Positions 17,910-26,766 of a stretch of DNA of 64,000 nucleotides are shown here, in pieces. The first letter of the stretch is position 1. Every line of letters starts with the position of its first letter. Under the pieces are notes generated by a model that made no database searches, was not told the DNA's origin, and saw nothing but the letters and a program-made list of their open reading frames with translations. The position numbers and the translations under genes were made by a program. This stretch comes from Actinomycetes bacterium (GTDB lineage: Bacteria; Actinomycetota; Acidimicrobiia; Acidimicrobiales; Bog-793), in the NCBI GenBank assembly GCA_021798985.1, contig JAJZBI010000015.1, positions 25,967 through 89,966 of the forward strand, written 5' to 3'.

Positions 17910-18574
17910 CGACACCTCGGCTCTCTGGGCGAAGGAACGGCCAGACACTACTGGCGCTCACCGGCCGAGCCGATGTGACCATTGGGGGCGCTTGTTCCCG
18001 CCCGCAGCCCGGGCCGGCAGGTCGTCGAGCTCGCCGGCTGGTCCAGGGCGCGCTCCTGGTGCTCGCCTCAAGGAGCATGCCGGCCCATCCCCATTCCCCC
18101 TCCGCCGCTCGAGCGTTCGCAACCCCGTGGACGCTCCAAGGCTCGGCAGGGAGCGCTGCGGATGGTTCGCGACCAGTCCGCGTCGATACTCCTCGACCGG
18201 CGAGGCGCCCGGCGCCTCGCCCGTGGGGCCCTTGCGCCATCGTCGAGCGGGCAGGCAAAGCGGCGCCAGTGCGCGCCCTTGGGCGAGGCACCGGCCTCGT
18301 GGGCAAGGACGCCCGCGCGGCCCGCAGGGACGACCACCGAGGCGATCGCTCGCGCGTCCACCAGCTCGCGTCGCGCTGCGCCGCAGTGCGCGCCGAGCGC
18401 GATTTGTCCGGGCCGGGACCTGATCCTCGTCGTCCCGCGACCTGGCGCTTATGCTCTAGGCCTTGACGGCGCATCCCGTTGTCCCCCCGGTTCGGCACTG
18501 GCCGCGGCCAGCTCCCGGTCGCCTGGGTGGTCACGCGCGCTCGAGGTCGAGACTCGAGAACACGAGGAGGCTTG
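17910..18574 (+). other. Long gap before the cytosine permease gene; no gene supported
   Basis: About 660 bases between divergent DyP and permease genes. Open frames on both strands are Arg/Pro/Ser-rich and unlike proteins. The region must hold the promoters of both genes. I see no convincing hairpin, riboswitch or tRNA, though a structured leader cannot be excluded by eye. Confidence 0.4.
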
Positions 18575-20077
18575 GTGGCTGTCTCAACGCAGCGTGAGTC
18601 GCCCTTTGCGAGCGCGGCTTTGCCCGAGGGCGATCAGCCGTTCCGCATCGAGCAGCACGGCGTCGACTTCATCCCTTTGAGCGAGCGCTGGGCGCGGCCC
18701 CGCGACGTCGCGTCGATGTGGGCGGGCGCGAGCGTCCAGATCGAGTACTTCATCTATGGCGCCGTGCTGATGACGTTCGGCTTCAGCTTCGCGCAGGCGC
18801 TCAGCCTCATCATCATCGGCAACCTCTCGTACTTTTTGCTCGGCATTTGCAGCCTTCAAGGGCCAAAGACCGGGACCACGGTCTTCGGGATCAACCGCGC
18901 GAGCTACGGCCCGAACGGCTCGCGGGTGGTCGCCTTCTTCAACTGGCTCACCCAGATCGGCTTCGAGGTCGAGGGGCTCATCTTGATCGTCGGTGCTGCC
19001 CTCGTCTTGCAGTCCAAGGCGGGCTTCACGGCGGGCACACCGGCCAAGGTCATCTTCGTGCTGCTCGCGGTGGCGATCCAGGCGGTGCTCCCCTTCCTCG
19101 GCCACGCCACGATCGTCCGCACGCTGCGCCTCCTCGCCATCCCCTTCCTCGTGCTCTTCGCGGTGCTCCTCGCCTTCGCGCTCCCGCACGCCACCACCAC
19201 GGGCGTCGCGCACGGCGCTGACTGGCAGACCTACATGGAGGGGCTGGCCTTTACGATCACCCTGAGCGGCCTCGGCTGGGCGGAGTGCGGCAACGACTAC
19301 ACCCGCTACTGCCGCCCCGACACCTCGCCCAAGGCGATCGTCGGCTGGGTCTTCCTTGCGACCGCGGTGCCCGAGATCTTGATCATGACGCTCGGGGCAG
19401 CCGTCGGCACCTTCCTCCCCTCGGTGGGCAAGGCGAGTAACGCCTTCTTGCCCTTCGCCCACCAGCACTTCATCCCTGCGTGGTTCGTCGTCGTCTTCTT
19501 GATCTTCTCGATCGTCCAGCTGTTCGCGATCAACAGCTTGGACATGTACTCCTCGGGCGTCACCTTGCAGGCGATGGGCGTGCACGTGAAGCGCTACGTC
19601 GCGGTGCTGATCGACTGCGTTATCGCCCTCGGCGTGACGCTGTACGCGATCTTCGCGTCGTCCTTTGGGACGTACCTGAAGGACTTCGTGGATGTGGTGA
19701 TCGTCTGGATCGCACCCTGGGCCGCGATCTTCCTCACCGACTGGGCGATGCGCCGCTTCCGCTACGTGCCCCGCGAGCTGCAGCGCACCGGCCGTGCCAG
19801 CCTCTACTACCGCGAGAGCGGAGTCTTCTGGCCGGCGATCGTCGCCCAGGTCGTCGGCATGTACGCGGCGATCTCTGCCCTCGCGGCAACGTTCCCGCTG
19901 CCGAGGTGGCTCAACGAGCTCACCTACGCCACGCGGGACGCGTACGGCTACGGCGCCGACTTCAGCGTCTTCTTGGGTCCCGCCGTCGCGGCGCTCGTCT
20001 ACCTCGTGCTCGGCTGGCGGGGGGTGCGGCACCAGGCGGCGGCCCAGGACGCGGCGCTCGCCGAGTCGGCGGCGTGA
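18575..20077 (+). CDS. NCS1-family nucleobase:cation symporter, probably cytosine permease
   Basis: A roughly 500-residue membrane protein with about 12 hydrophobic segments. NCS1 signatures are ERWARPRDVASMWAGASVQI before TM1, GPKTGTTVFGINRASYGPNG in the TM2-TM3 region, and WAECGNDYTRYCRPDTSPK around TM6. GTG 18575 lies 4 bases after GAGGAGG; TTG 18572 is closer. It sits 19 bases upstream of a cytosine deaminase gene, so cytosine (or a similar base) is the likely substrate. The pair is functionally like codBA but with a fungal-type small deaminase instead of CodA. Confidence 0.86.
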   Translation: MAVSTQRESPFASAALPEGDQPFRIEQHGVDFIPLSERWARPRDVASMWAGASVQIEYFIYGAVLMTFGFSFAQALSLIIIGNLSYFLLGICSLQGPKTGTTVFGINRASYGPNGSRVVAFFNWLTQIGFEVEGLILIVGAALVLQSKAGFTAGTPAKVIFVLLAVAIQAVLPFLGHATIVRTLRLLAIPFLVLFAVLLAFALPHATTTGVAHGADWQTYMEGLAFTITLSGLGWAECGNDYTRYCRPDTSPKAIVGWVFLATAVPEILIMTLGAAVGTFLPSVGKASNAFLPFAHQHFIPAWFVVVFLIFSIVQLFAINSLDMYSSGVTLQAMGVHVKRYVAVLIDCVIALGVTLYAIFASSFGTYLKDFVDVVIVWIAPWAAIFLTDWAMRRFRYVPRELQRTGRASLYYRESGVFWPAIVAQVVGMYAAISALAATFPLPRWLNELTYATRDAYGYGADFSVFLGPAVAALVYLVLGWRGVRHQAAAQDAALAESAA

Positions 20078-20096
20078 GCACGGTCCGGGGCGGTCG

Positions 20097-20561
20097 ATGA
20101 GCCCGGCTCCCCTCAGTGCCCGCGAGTGCGAGGCGATGCTCGCGGTGGCGCTCGAGGAGGCGCGCCTCGGCCTCGGCAGCGGTGGCATCCCGATCGGCGC
20201 CGCGCTCTTCCAGCGCGACGGGAGCCTGCTCGGGCGCGGGCACAACCGGCGGGTGCAAGACGGCGATCCGTCAGTGCACGCCGAGACGGCGGCGTTCCGG
20301 GCGGCCGGGCGGCGGCGTGACTACGGCGAGACCGTCATGGTCACGACACTGTCGCCGTGCTGGTACTGCAGTGGGCTCGTCCGCCAGTTCGGCATCGGCG
20401 CCCTCGTCATCGGCGAGTCCCGCAACTTCACGGGTGGCCACGACTGGCTCGCGGAGCTGGGGGTCGAGCTGCACGTGCTCGACGACCCCGCTGCGGTCGA
20501 CCTGCTCGGCCGCTTCATCGCCGAGCACCCCGAGCTGTGGAACGAGGACATCGGCCGCTGA
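20097..20561 (+). CDS. Cytosine deaminase, FCY1-like zinc deaminase
   Basis: A 154-residue zinc deaminase converting cytosine to uracil and ammonia. VHAETAAF carries His61 and catalytic Glu63; SPCWYC carries Cys88 and Cys91, the other two zinc ligands. The sequence after it (IGALVIGESRNFTGGHDWL and a C-terminal LDDPAAVDLL) is close in pattern to yeast cytosine deaminase rather than to the amidohydrolase CodA or to tRNA/guanine deaminases. ATG 20097 immediately follows the permease gene, implying a two-gene salvage operon. Confidence 0.87.
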   Translation: MSPAPLSARECEAMLAVALEEARLGLGSGGIPIGAALFQRDGSLLGRGHNRRVQDGDPSVHAETAAFRAAGRRRDYGETVMVTTLSPCWYCSGLVRQFGIGALVIGESRNFTGGHDWLAELGVELHVLDDPAAVDLLGRFIAEHPELWNEDIGR

Positions 20562-20621
20562 TCGCCCTCCCCCGAGGGCCTGCGCCGTCCCCGCTCGTCG
20601 CCCGCTCCCGGGCGCCCGTGG

Positions 20622-21191
20622 TCAGGGGGTGGCTGCCGACTCGCCCTCGGTGCTCGCCAGCTCGTGCCCGGTAGCGAGCGCCTGGAGGCGGCGCAGCGCG
20701 CCGCTGAGTGCGGCTTCGTAGCGGTCGGGCTCGCCGAGCCGTTCGACCATGCCCGGCGAGGCCGCCGTCGACCAATCGAAGGTCGCGGTCACGACGGTCT
20801 CCTCCTCGGCACCGGCCGCTAGCTCGAAGCGCCAGCGCTGGCCGGTCGCCGGGGCCCAGGCGATGCGCCGCCCCTCCTCGAACTCGACGACGGTGAAGTG
20901 GGCGCGCGGCGGGCCAAGGCGGCGCACGAGGAGGCTGAACTGCACGCCGCGCCCAAGGCGGGTCGGCACCGGCTCGGCGATCCCCGTGACCGTGCCCGTG
21001 ACATCGAGCTCGACCTGGCGCCGCGGATCGACGAGCACGGCGAAGACCTTGGTCGGGGGAGCGGCGATCGTCTGGGTCCGGCTGCGGACATGGTGCCCGT
21101 CGAGCTCTGGCGTGCGCTCGAGTGGAGGCTGCAGGGCGCGGGGCAGCTTGGACTTCAACATCTGGACGACCTGGTCAGGCTTTGGCGGCAC
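20622..21191 (-). CDS. SRPBCC (START-like) family protein
   Basis: A 189-residue small lipid- or ligand-binding protein of the polyketide-cyclase/dehydrase type. The START-like fold begins RSRTQTIAAPPTKVFAVLVD (about 36-55), the usual first strand and helix, and ends with a long C-terminal helix (DRYEAALSGALRRLQALATG). An internal GQRWRFELAAGAEEETVVTATF strand pair matches the family. No catalytic residues are diagnostic, so ligand and role are unknown. GTG 21191 start. Diverges from the two-component operon with about 97 bases between. Confidence 0.78.
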   Translation of the reverse strand: MPPKPDQVVQMLKSKLPRALQPPLERTPELDGHHVRSRTQTIAAPPTKVFAVLVDPRRQVELDVTGTVTGIAEPVPTRLGRGVQFSLLVRRLGPPRAHFTVVEFEEGRRIAWAPATGQRWRFELAAGAEEETVVTATFDWSTAASPGMVERLGEPDRYEAALSGALRRLQALATGHELASTEGESAATP

Positions 21192-21288
21192 GCCGGGAAG
21201 TGTAGGACGGGCCTCCTGGCGCCGGGATCACATCGACCAAACAGGTCGCTCACAGCCAGAGCACAGCGCTGGCGCGCATGATGGCCGC

Positions 21289-21987
21289 GTGGAGAGCGCG
21301 CTCAATCGGGTCCTCGTCGTGGACGACGAGCCGAACATCACCGATCTCGTCGCCACGGCGCTGCGCTACGAGGGCTTCGAGGTGGACACGGCGGCGACCG
21401 GCCGGGGGGCGCTCGACAAGGCGGTGAGCTCCCGGCCCCACCTGCTCGTCCTCGACGTGATGCTCCCCGATCTCGACGGCTTCGAGGTGGCGCGGCGCCT
21501 TCGCCAGGAGGGCCGGCGGATCCCGATTCTGTTCCTGACGGCCCGCGACGCCACCGAGGACAAGGTGCGCGGCCTCACCCTCGGCGGAGACGACTACGTC
21601 ACCAAGCCCTTCAGCCTCGAGGAGCTCCTCGCGCGGGTGCGAGCGGTGCTCCGCCGCGTCGCCGACACCTCGGAGGCCTCCTCCAAGCTCGTCTTCGCCG
21701 ACCTTGAGCTCGACGAGGAGACTCGCGAGGTCTTCCGCGGCGACCACCCCATCGATTTGACCCCGACGGAGTTCAAGCTGCTGCGCTATTTGATGATGAA
21801 CCCCCGCAGGGTGCTCTCCAAGGCGCAGATCCTCGACCACGTGTGGGAGTACGACTTCGGCGGCGACGCGAACGTGGTCGAGACCTACATCAGCTACCTC
21901 CGCAAGAAGATCGACAGCCTGGGACCGCCGTTGATCCACACGCTGCGCGGCGCCGGCTACAGCCTGCGGGTCCCCGTCGCGAGCTGA
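21289..21987 (+). CDS. OmpR/PhoB-type response regulator
   Basis: A 232-residue regulator. The receiver begins RVLVVDDEPNITDLV, with phospho-Asp in LLVLDVMLPDLDGFEV and Lys in YVTKPFSLEEL. The winged helix includes DLTPTEFKLLRYLMMNPRRV and VVETYISYLRKKID, typical of OmpR-type DNA binding. It resembles the mycobacterial TcrX/TrcR/MprA group. GTG 21289 starts right before the receiver; the long frame upstream is a shadow of the SRPBCC gene. The kinase gene follows 7 bases later. Confidence 0.92.
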   Translation: MESALNRVLVVDDEPNITDLVATALRYEGFEVDTAATGRGALDKAVSSRPHLLVLDVMLPDLDGFEVARRLRQEGRRIPILFLTARDATEDKVRGLTLGGDDYVTKPFSLEELLARVRAVLRRVADTSEASSKLVFADLELDEETREVFRGDHPIDLTPTEFKLLRYLMMNPRRVLSKAQILDHVWEYDFGGDANVVETYISYLRKKIDSLGPPLIHTLRGAGYSLRVPVAS

Positions 21988-21994
21988 GGCTGCC

Positions 21995-23578
21995 GTGGCG
22001 CTCGGACGGTCGCTGCGGACCTTGGCAGCGGCGCTGCGGCGGCTGTCTCGGAGGCTCTCGCTCCAGTCCCGGCTCCTGCTCGGCCTGCTGGCGGTGGCGA
22101 CCGTGGGCCTGCTCGTCGCCGACTTCGCCGTCTATGGCCAGATCCGCTCCTATGTGCGGGGCCAAGCGAGCAACGAGCTCGTCGCCAACGCCGACGCCGC
22201 CGTGCGGGTCTTCGCGCACTACCAGGTCGAGAACGTCACGGGCCGGCTCCCGCTCGGCACCGCGATCGAGGTCGTGACCCAGAGCGGCCAGGTGGTCGTG
22301 GCGAGCCCGGCGAACTTCCACCTGCTCGATGCCGGCGACGCGATCGCCGCGGTGGAGAGCGGGCAGACCTTCACCTTGCAGGGCCGAACTGGCACGTCGA
22401 CGGCGACTTACATCGTCAGCCCGCGCAGCGTCGGCGTCTGCCCCGTCCAGATCGGCATCTTCGGTTGCCCCCAGAGCGCGCAGATCCCCGGGGTCGCGCT
22501 CGTCGCGCTGCCGCTCACGCAGGTGAACGACACCCTGACGCACCTGCTGCTCACCGAGTTCCTCGTCTCCCTCGCCGTGCTGGCGGTGATCGGCCTCCTC
22601 GGGTACTTCGTGGTCCAAGTCGGCCTGCGCCCACTCACCGACATCGAGGAGACAGCCGGCAAGATCGCAGCGGGCGACCTCTCCCGACGGGTGGAGCGAG
22701 ACGAGCAGAGCACCGAGGTGGGCCGCCTCGGCGGTGCCCTCAACGCCATGCTCGGGACCATCGAGCGGTCCTTCGCGGCCCAGCGCGCCTCGGAGGACCG
22801 CCTGCGGCGCTTCCTCGCCGATGCCTCGCACGAGCTGCGCACGCCGGTGACCTCGATCCGGGGCTACGCCGAGCTGTTTCGCCGCGGCGCCGCCGCGCGC
22901 CCCGAGGACCTGGCGCAGGCGATGCGCCGGATCGAGGACGAGTCGACCCGCATGGGTGGCCTCGTCGAGGACCTGCTCTTGCTGGCGCGCCTCGACCAGG
23001 GACGTCCGCTCGCCCGGGAGCGGGTCGACCTCTCGGCGCTGGCGATCGACGCGGCCGCCGACGCGCAGGTCCTCGCGCCCGACCGGGAGGTGACCATCGC
23101 TGCCGAGGAGCCCGTCGTCGTGCTCGGCGACGAGGCCCGCCTGCGCCAGGTCGTCGGCAACCTCGTGCAGAACGCGCTGCGCCACACCCCCCCAGGCAGT
23201 CCGGTCACCGTGGCGGTCGCCCTCGTCGAGGGGCGCGCCCGCCTGTCGGTGCGCGACGAGGGCCCGGGCCTCGCGCCCGAGGAGGCCGCTCGGGTCTTCG
23301 AGCGCTTCTATCGCGCCGACCCCTCGCGGACTCGAGCGAGCGGTGGCGCCGGCCTCGGGCTGTCGATCGTGGCGTCGATCGCCGCGGCCCATGGCGGCAC
23401 CGCTCGCGTCGAGACGAGCCTTGGCAAGGGGGCGGAGTTCATCGTCGAGCTCCCGCTGGCGGGAGCGGCACCGGACCCCGCGGCGCGCCCGCCTGCGCCG
23501 AGGGATCCCGGTGCGGCGCCCCACGATCCCGAGTTGCCCGAGGCGCTGCGCGCTGGGCGGCAGCCGAGCTCGGGCTGA
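21995..23578 (+). CDS. Membrane sensor histidine kinase (HAMP, HisKA, HATPase)
   Basis: A 527-residue kinase, partner of the upstream regulator. TM1 is at about 27-47 (LLLGLLAVATVGLLVADFAV) and TM2 at about 185-208, flanking an extracytoplasmic sensor of about 135 residues with two Cys (VGVCPVQIGIFGC) that could form a disulfide. HAMP follows (RPLTDIEETAGKIAAGDL), then HisKA with FLADASHELRTPV and HATPase with N box LVQNALRHTPPG, G1 DEGPGL and G2 GAGLGLSIV. Signal unknown. GTG 21995. The C-terminal 30 residues are Pro-rich and disordered. Confidence 0.92.
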   Translation: MALGRSLRTLAAALRRLSRRLSLQSRLLLGLLAVATVGLLVADFAVYGQIRSYVRGQASNELVANADAAVRVFAHYQVENVTGRLPLGTAIEVVTQSGQVVVASPANFHLLDAGDAIAAVESGQTFTLQGRTGTSTATYIVSPRSVGVCPVQIGIFGCPQSAQIPGVALVALPLTQVNDTLTHLLLTEFLVSLAVLAVIGLLGYFVVQVGLRPLTDIEETAGKIAAGDLSRRVERDEQSTEVGRLGGALNAMLGTIERSFAAQRASEDRLRRFLADASHELRTPVTSIRGYAELFRRGAAARPEDLAQAMRRIEDESTRMGGLVEDLLLLARLDQGRPLARERVDLSALAIDAAADAQVLAPDREVTIAAEEPVVVLGDEARLRQVVGNLVQNALRHTPPGSPVTVAVALVEGRARLSVRDEGPGLAPEEAARVFERFYRADPSRTRASGGAGLGLSIVASIAAAHGGTARVETSLGKGAEFIVELPLAGAAPDPAARPPAPRDPGAAPHDPELPEALRAGRQPSSG

Positions 23579-23591
23579 GGCCGCTCAGGCG

Positions 23592-24272
23592 TCAGTCTTC
23601 GAGGTGGGCCGTGTCGTTGAAGCGCCGCAGCACCCAGCGGTCACCCGAAACGACGATCGTCGAGATCGAGGCGTTGTCGCCGCCCACGAACGACATCGGG
23701 GTGGAGCCCGTGGCCTGGGCGAGGACCGCCGAGATCGACACGGCGTGGGCGACCGCCACGACGAGGCCGTCGGGGTGGCGCTCGGCGATGCGGCGGATCG
23801 CTGCGGCCGTGCGGGAAAAGAGCACCTCGTTGGACTCGGCGCCCGGGATGACGTCCCAGCGCTCCTGCTCGAAGACCTTGGTGGCGAGCGGGTCGCGCTC
23901 GCTCACCTTCTTGCGGTAGAGGCCACCTTCCCATTCGCCCATGTGGATCTCGACCAGGCCCTCTTCGACGAAGGGCTCGAGGCCGAGTTCGTTCAGCAGC
24001 GGGCCGGCCGTCTCGCGCGTCCGGCACAAGGGGGTGACGTAGACGGCCTCGATGGGATAGCGGGCGAGGCGGGCCCCGAGGCGCTTGGCCTGCGCGCGGC
24101 CCTCTGGCGACAGTGCTGGGTCGCCGCGGCCCTCCACGAGCACGAAGGGCTTGTCCGGGTCGGCGACCGCCGACTCGCCATGGCGCACGAGCAAGATCTC
24201 TGTCGAGCCCGGAGGGCGCTCGAAGCGCACCTGGCGGTAGGTGCGGGCGGATCCCGCTGGTTCGCTCGGCAC
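23592..24272 (-). CDS. Histidine phosphatase family protein (phosphoglycerate-mutase-like)
   Basis: A 226-residue phosphatase. LLVRHGES (about 27-34) carries the phospho-accepting His; RTRETAGPL, EIHMGEWEG and AVAHAVSI supply the conserved Arg, Glu and second His. The overall pattern suits a broad-specificity phosphatase rather than a glycolytic mutase, but no substrate can be assigned. GTG 24272. It is convergent with the kinase gene (13 bases between stops) and runs in the same direction as the GNAT gene upstream. Confidence 0.88.
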   Translation of the reverse strand: MPSEPAGSARTYRQVRFERPPGSTEILLVRHGESAVADPDKPFVLVEGRGDPALSPEGRAQAKRLGARLARYPIEAVYVTPLCRTRETAGPLLNELGLEPFVEEGLVEIHMGEWEGGLYRKKVSERDPLATKVFEQERWDVIPGAESNEVLFSRTAAAIRRIAERHPDGLVVAVAHAVSISAVLAQATGSTPMSFVGGDNASISTIVVSGDRWVLRRFNDTAHLED

Positions 24273-24342
24273 GCAGCGAGCCTAGTGGCGCAGCCTTTGG
24301 CTGACGGGTCGCCCGTCACTCGCGCAGCGGTGATCGCGCCCA

Positions 24343-24963
24343 TCACTCGAGCGACGGGGCGCGCTGCAGCAGGCACGCCGTGGCCGGAAGGTCGTAACAG
24401 ACGCTGGTCGAATCGGCCGGCCCGGGCGCGCGCGGGATCCAAAAGCGGAGCTTGCCGTGCCGCTCGTCCTCGAGCAGCCCGCCGTTGGCCTGGATCACCC
24501 TGCGGGAGCCGACGTTGGTGACGTCGCAGGTGATGAGCACGGCGTCGATGCCAACCGCGCGGACGAGCGGCAGCAGCGCCGCGAGCATCGCCGTCGCGTT
24601 CCCGCGCCGCCGGGCGCTCGGTCGGACCTCGTAGCCGATGTGGCCGGCAATCTCGAGCAGCTCCTCGTTGAGGTGGTGGCGCAGGGCGATGCGCCCCAGA
24701 TACTCCTCGCCCTCCACCCACCACCACGTGGTGCTCGTGACGAGCCCGTGGGGGCGGGCGCGAAGGGGGTCGGACTCGGCGCGCAGCTCCTCGACGAAGG
24801 TCGAGAAGCCATCTTCGCTCTCCCAGATACCCGACCAGGTCCTGATCTGGCGCGCCGTGTTCGAGCGGTCACCAGGAGCGCCGCAGCCCTCGGCGGCGAA
24901 CTCGGAGATCGCCGCGAGGTACGAGCGGCGCAGCCTCACGTCGGGGACGCGTAGCTCGGCCAC
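24343..24963 (-). CDS. GNAT-family N-acetyltransferase
   Basis: A 206-residue acetyltransferase. HIGYEVRPSARRRGNATAML (about 120-139) contains the acetyl-CoA binding R-R-x-G-N-A loop; the later strand DAVLITCDVTNVGSRRVI and NGGLLEDERHG complete the GNAT fold. The about 60-residue N-terminal part (RRSYLAAISEFAAEG) resembles GNAT proteins that act on small amines. GTG 24963 gives a start with sensible spacing; the open frame continues to 25650 only as a shadow of the hydrolase gene. Substrate unknown. Confidence 0.85.
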   Translation of the reverse strand: MAELRVPDVRLRRSYLAAISEFAAEGCGAPGDRSNTARQIRTWSGIWESEDGFSTFVEELRAESDPLRARPHGLVTSTTWWWVEGEEYLGRIALRHHLNEELLEIAGHIGYEVRPSARRRGNATAMLAALLPLVRAVGIDAVLITCDVTNVGSRRVIQANGGLLEDERHGKLRFWIPRAPGPADSTSVCYDLPATACLLQRAPSLE

Positions 24964-25074
24964 GAGATCATCTTGCCGGGCCACCGGCGCGCACCGTCGC
25001 GCGCTCGCGGAGCTATACCGGGGCCGTGCCGGCGCGCGCCGGCACCCCGGGGATCGAGGAGAGGACACAGGGCG

Positions 25075-25839
25075 ATGTGGAACGCGTTTCGCACCGACGG
25101 GGAGCTGTCGCTCCAAGCCGACATCATCACCTTCCCCGGAGGAGGTGGTGATCCCATCCACGCCTATTACGCCCGGCCGACGGGGGACTCGCCCATGCCG
25201 GCGCTGGTCTTCATGCACCACATGCCTGGCTTTGACGAGTTCACCTTCGAGGCCGTCGAGCGACTCGCCCGTCACGGGTATCGCGTGGTTTGCCCCGACC
25301 TGTACTGTCGCTTCGGGCACGGCTCGCCTGATGATGTCGCGGCGACCGCTCGTTCCAATGGCGGCGTGGCGGACGACAGCGTCGTCGCCGACGCCGAGGC
25401 CGCGCTGGCGTTCTTGCACTCGAGCGCCCCGACCACCAAGGTCGGCGTGCTCGGCCCGTGCTCGGGGGGACGCCACGCCCTCCTCGTCGCCTCGCGGGTC
25501 CCTGGCTTCTCGGCGGTCGCTGACCTGTGGGGCGGGGGCGTCATCGCCGGGCCCGAGGAGCTCACTGCGCAGCGGCCGGTGGCGGTCATCGACTACAGCC
25601 CTGAGCTCGACGTGCCCCTGCTCGGGCTGTTCGGCAACGAGGACTCGCATCCCTCACCCGAGCAGGTCGACCACCACGAGGCCGAGCTCCGGCGCCTCGG
25701 AAAGGACTACGAATTCCACCGCTACGACGGAGCGGGGCACGGCTTCATCTACTACCACACCCCGATGTACCGCCCCGAGCAAGCGATGGACGCCTGGAGT
25801 CGGATCTTCGGCTTCTTCGGCGACAAGCTCGGCGCGTAG
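25075..25839 (+). CDS. Dienelactone hydrolase family protein
   Basis: A 254-residue alpha/beta hydrolase. The nucleophile elbow is GPCSGG, with Cys in place of Ser as in true dienelactone hydrolases. The acid is in FGNEDSHPSP and the histidine in GAGHGF. The N-terminal PALVFMHHMPGFDEFTFEAV and CPDLYCRFG match the family. DLH hydrolyses dienelactone in chlorocatechol breakdown, but most genomic members act on other lactones or esters, and no catechol genes are nearby. ATG 25075 is close behind GAGGAGAGGAC. Confidence 0.88.
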   Translation: MWNAFRTDGELSLQADIITFPGGGGDPIHAYYARPTGDSPMPALVFMHHMPGFDEFTFEAVERLARHGYRVVCPDLYCRFGHGSPDDVAATARSNGGVADDSVVADAEAALAFLHSSAPTTKVGVLGPCSGGRHALLVASRVPGFSAVADLWGGGVIAGPEELTAQRPVAVIDYSPELDVPLLGLFGNEDSHPSPEQVDHHEAELRRLGKDYEFHRYDGAGHGFIYYHTPMYRPEQAMDAWSRIFGFFGDKLGA

Positions 25840-25875
25840 CGCGCGGGGGGTCGCCCCGATTCCGGCTGGGTGGGC

Positions 25876-26766
25876 TTAGGGCGCTTGGCCGCTGCGGCGC
25901 GCGTGCCCGCCGTGCCGGGGGAGGAACCTGATCCGCGCCCCCGGTCGGGCTTGGCCGAGGCGCCAGACGTCTGGCTCGGGGACGACGCCGATGACGGGGT
26001 AGCCGCCGGTCACGGGGTGGTCGGCGAGGAAGACGAGCGGCTCGCCGCTCGGCGGCACCTGCACGGCGCCGAGCACGAGCCCCTCGCTCGGGAGCTCGCC
26101 GCGACGTAGCGCCAGTGCCGGGCCGCCGAGGCGGAGCGCGATGCGGTTGCTCGCCGACTGCACCACCCAGGCGGTCCTCCCCAAGGCGGCGCGCCCGGCG
26201 GTGAGCAGCCAGTCCTCGCGCGGTCCAAGGAGGCACCGCACGACTAGCTCGTCCTCGGGCGCAGGGAAGGGCGCGAACCCGACCGGCGGGGGCGGCTCGC
26301 CCGGGGCGCCGAGCGCGAGCTCGTCGCCGGCACGAAGCGGCGCTGGGCCGAGGCCGGACAGCACGTCGCTCGCCCGGCTGCCAAGCGTCTCGGGCACGGC
26401 GATGGCGCCGCTGATCGCGAGGTAGCTGCGGACGCCGGCGCTCGCCGGGCCAATTTCCACGACGGACCCAGCGCGCACGCCGAATCCAGCCGCCCATGGG
26501 GCGGGGCGCCCGTCGACACGGACGGGCGCGGGCGCGCCCGTGACGGCGGCGTAGGCGTCCGCGAGAAAGCGGAGCGCCACCCCGTCGAGCGTCGTCTCGA
26601 GGCCGGCGGCCGGTTCGGGATTGCCGACGAGCCGGTTGGCGAGCCGGAGGGCCGGCTCGTCGCAGGCACCGGAGCGACCGACGCCAAGGTGCGCAAAGCC
26701 CGGGCGTCCGAGATCCTGCACCGTCGTGAGCGCGCCGGGGCGCACGACGGTGACCGTCCGGCTCAC
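25876..26766 (-). CDS. pxpC: 5-oxoprolinase subunit C (biotin-dependent carboxyltransferase-like, KipA family)
   Basis: Part of the ATP-dependent PxpABC 5-oxoprolinase that opens pyroglutamate to glutamate. The family opening TVVRPGALTTVQDLGRPGF (about 5-23) and DEPALRLANRLVGNPE, ETTLDGVALRF, SYLAISGAI and PVTGGYPVIGVV are all diagnostic. 296 residues from GTG 26766, which overlaps the pxpB stop by 4 bases; the frame upstream of this is not coding. Co-transcribed with pxpB and divergent from pcp-pxpA. Confidence 0.93.
   Translation of the reverse strand: MSRTVTVVRPGALTTVQDLGRPGFAHLGVGRSGACDEPALRLANRLVGNPEPAAGLETTLDGVALRFLADAYAAVTGAPAPVRVDGRPAPWAAGFGVRAGSVVEIGPASAGVRSYLAISGAIAVPETLGSRASDVLSGLGPAPLRAGDELALGAPGEPPPPVGFAPFPAPEDELVVRCLLGPREDWLLTAGRAALGRTAWVVQSASNRIALRLGGPALALRRGELPSEGLVLGAVQVPPSGEPLVFLADHPVTGGYPVIGVVPEPDVWRLGQARPGARIRFLPRHGGHARRSGQAP

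Noticed and set aside
17910..18574. Riboswitch before the cytosine permease
   Set aside because: The gap is long enough, but I could not find a conserved aptamer core by eye. A covariance search would decide.
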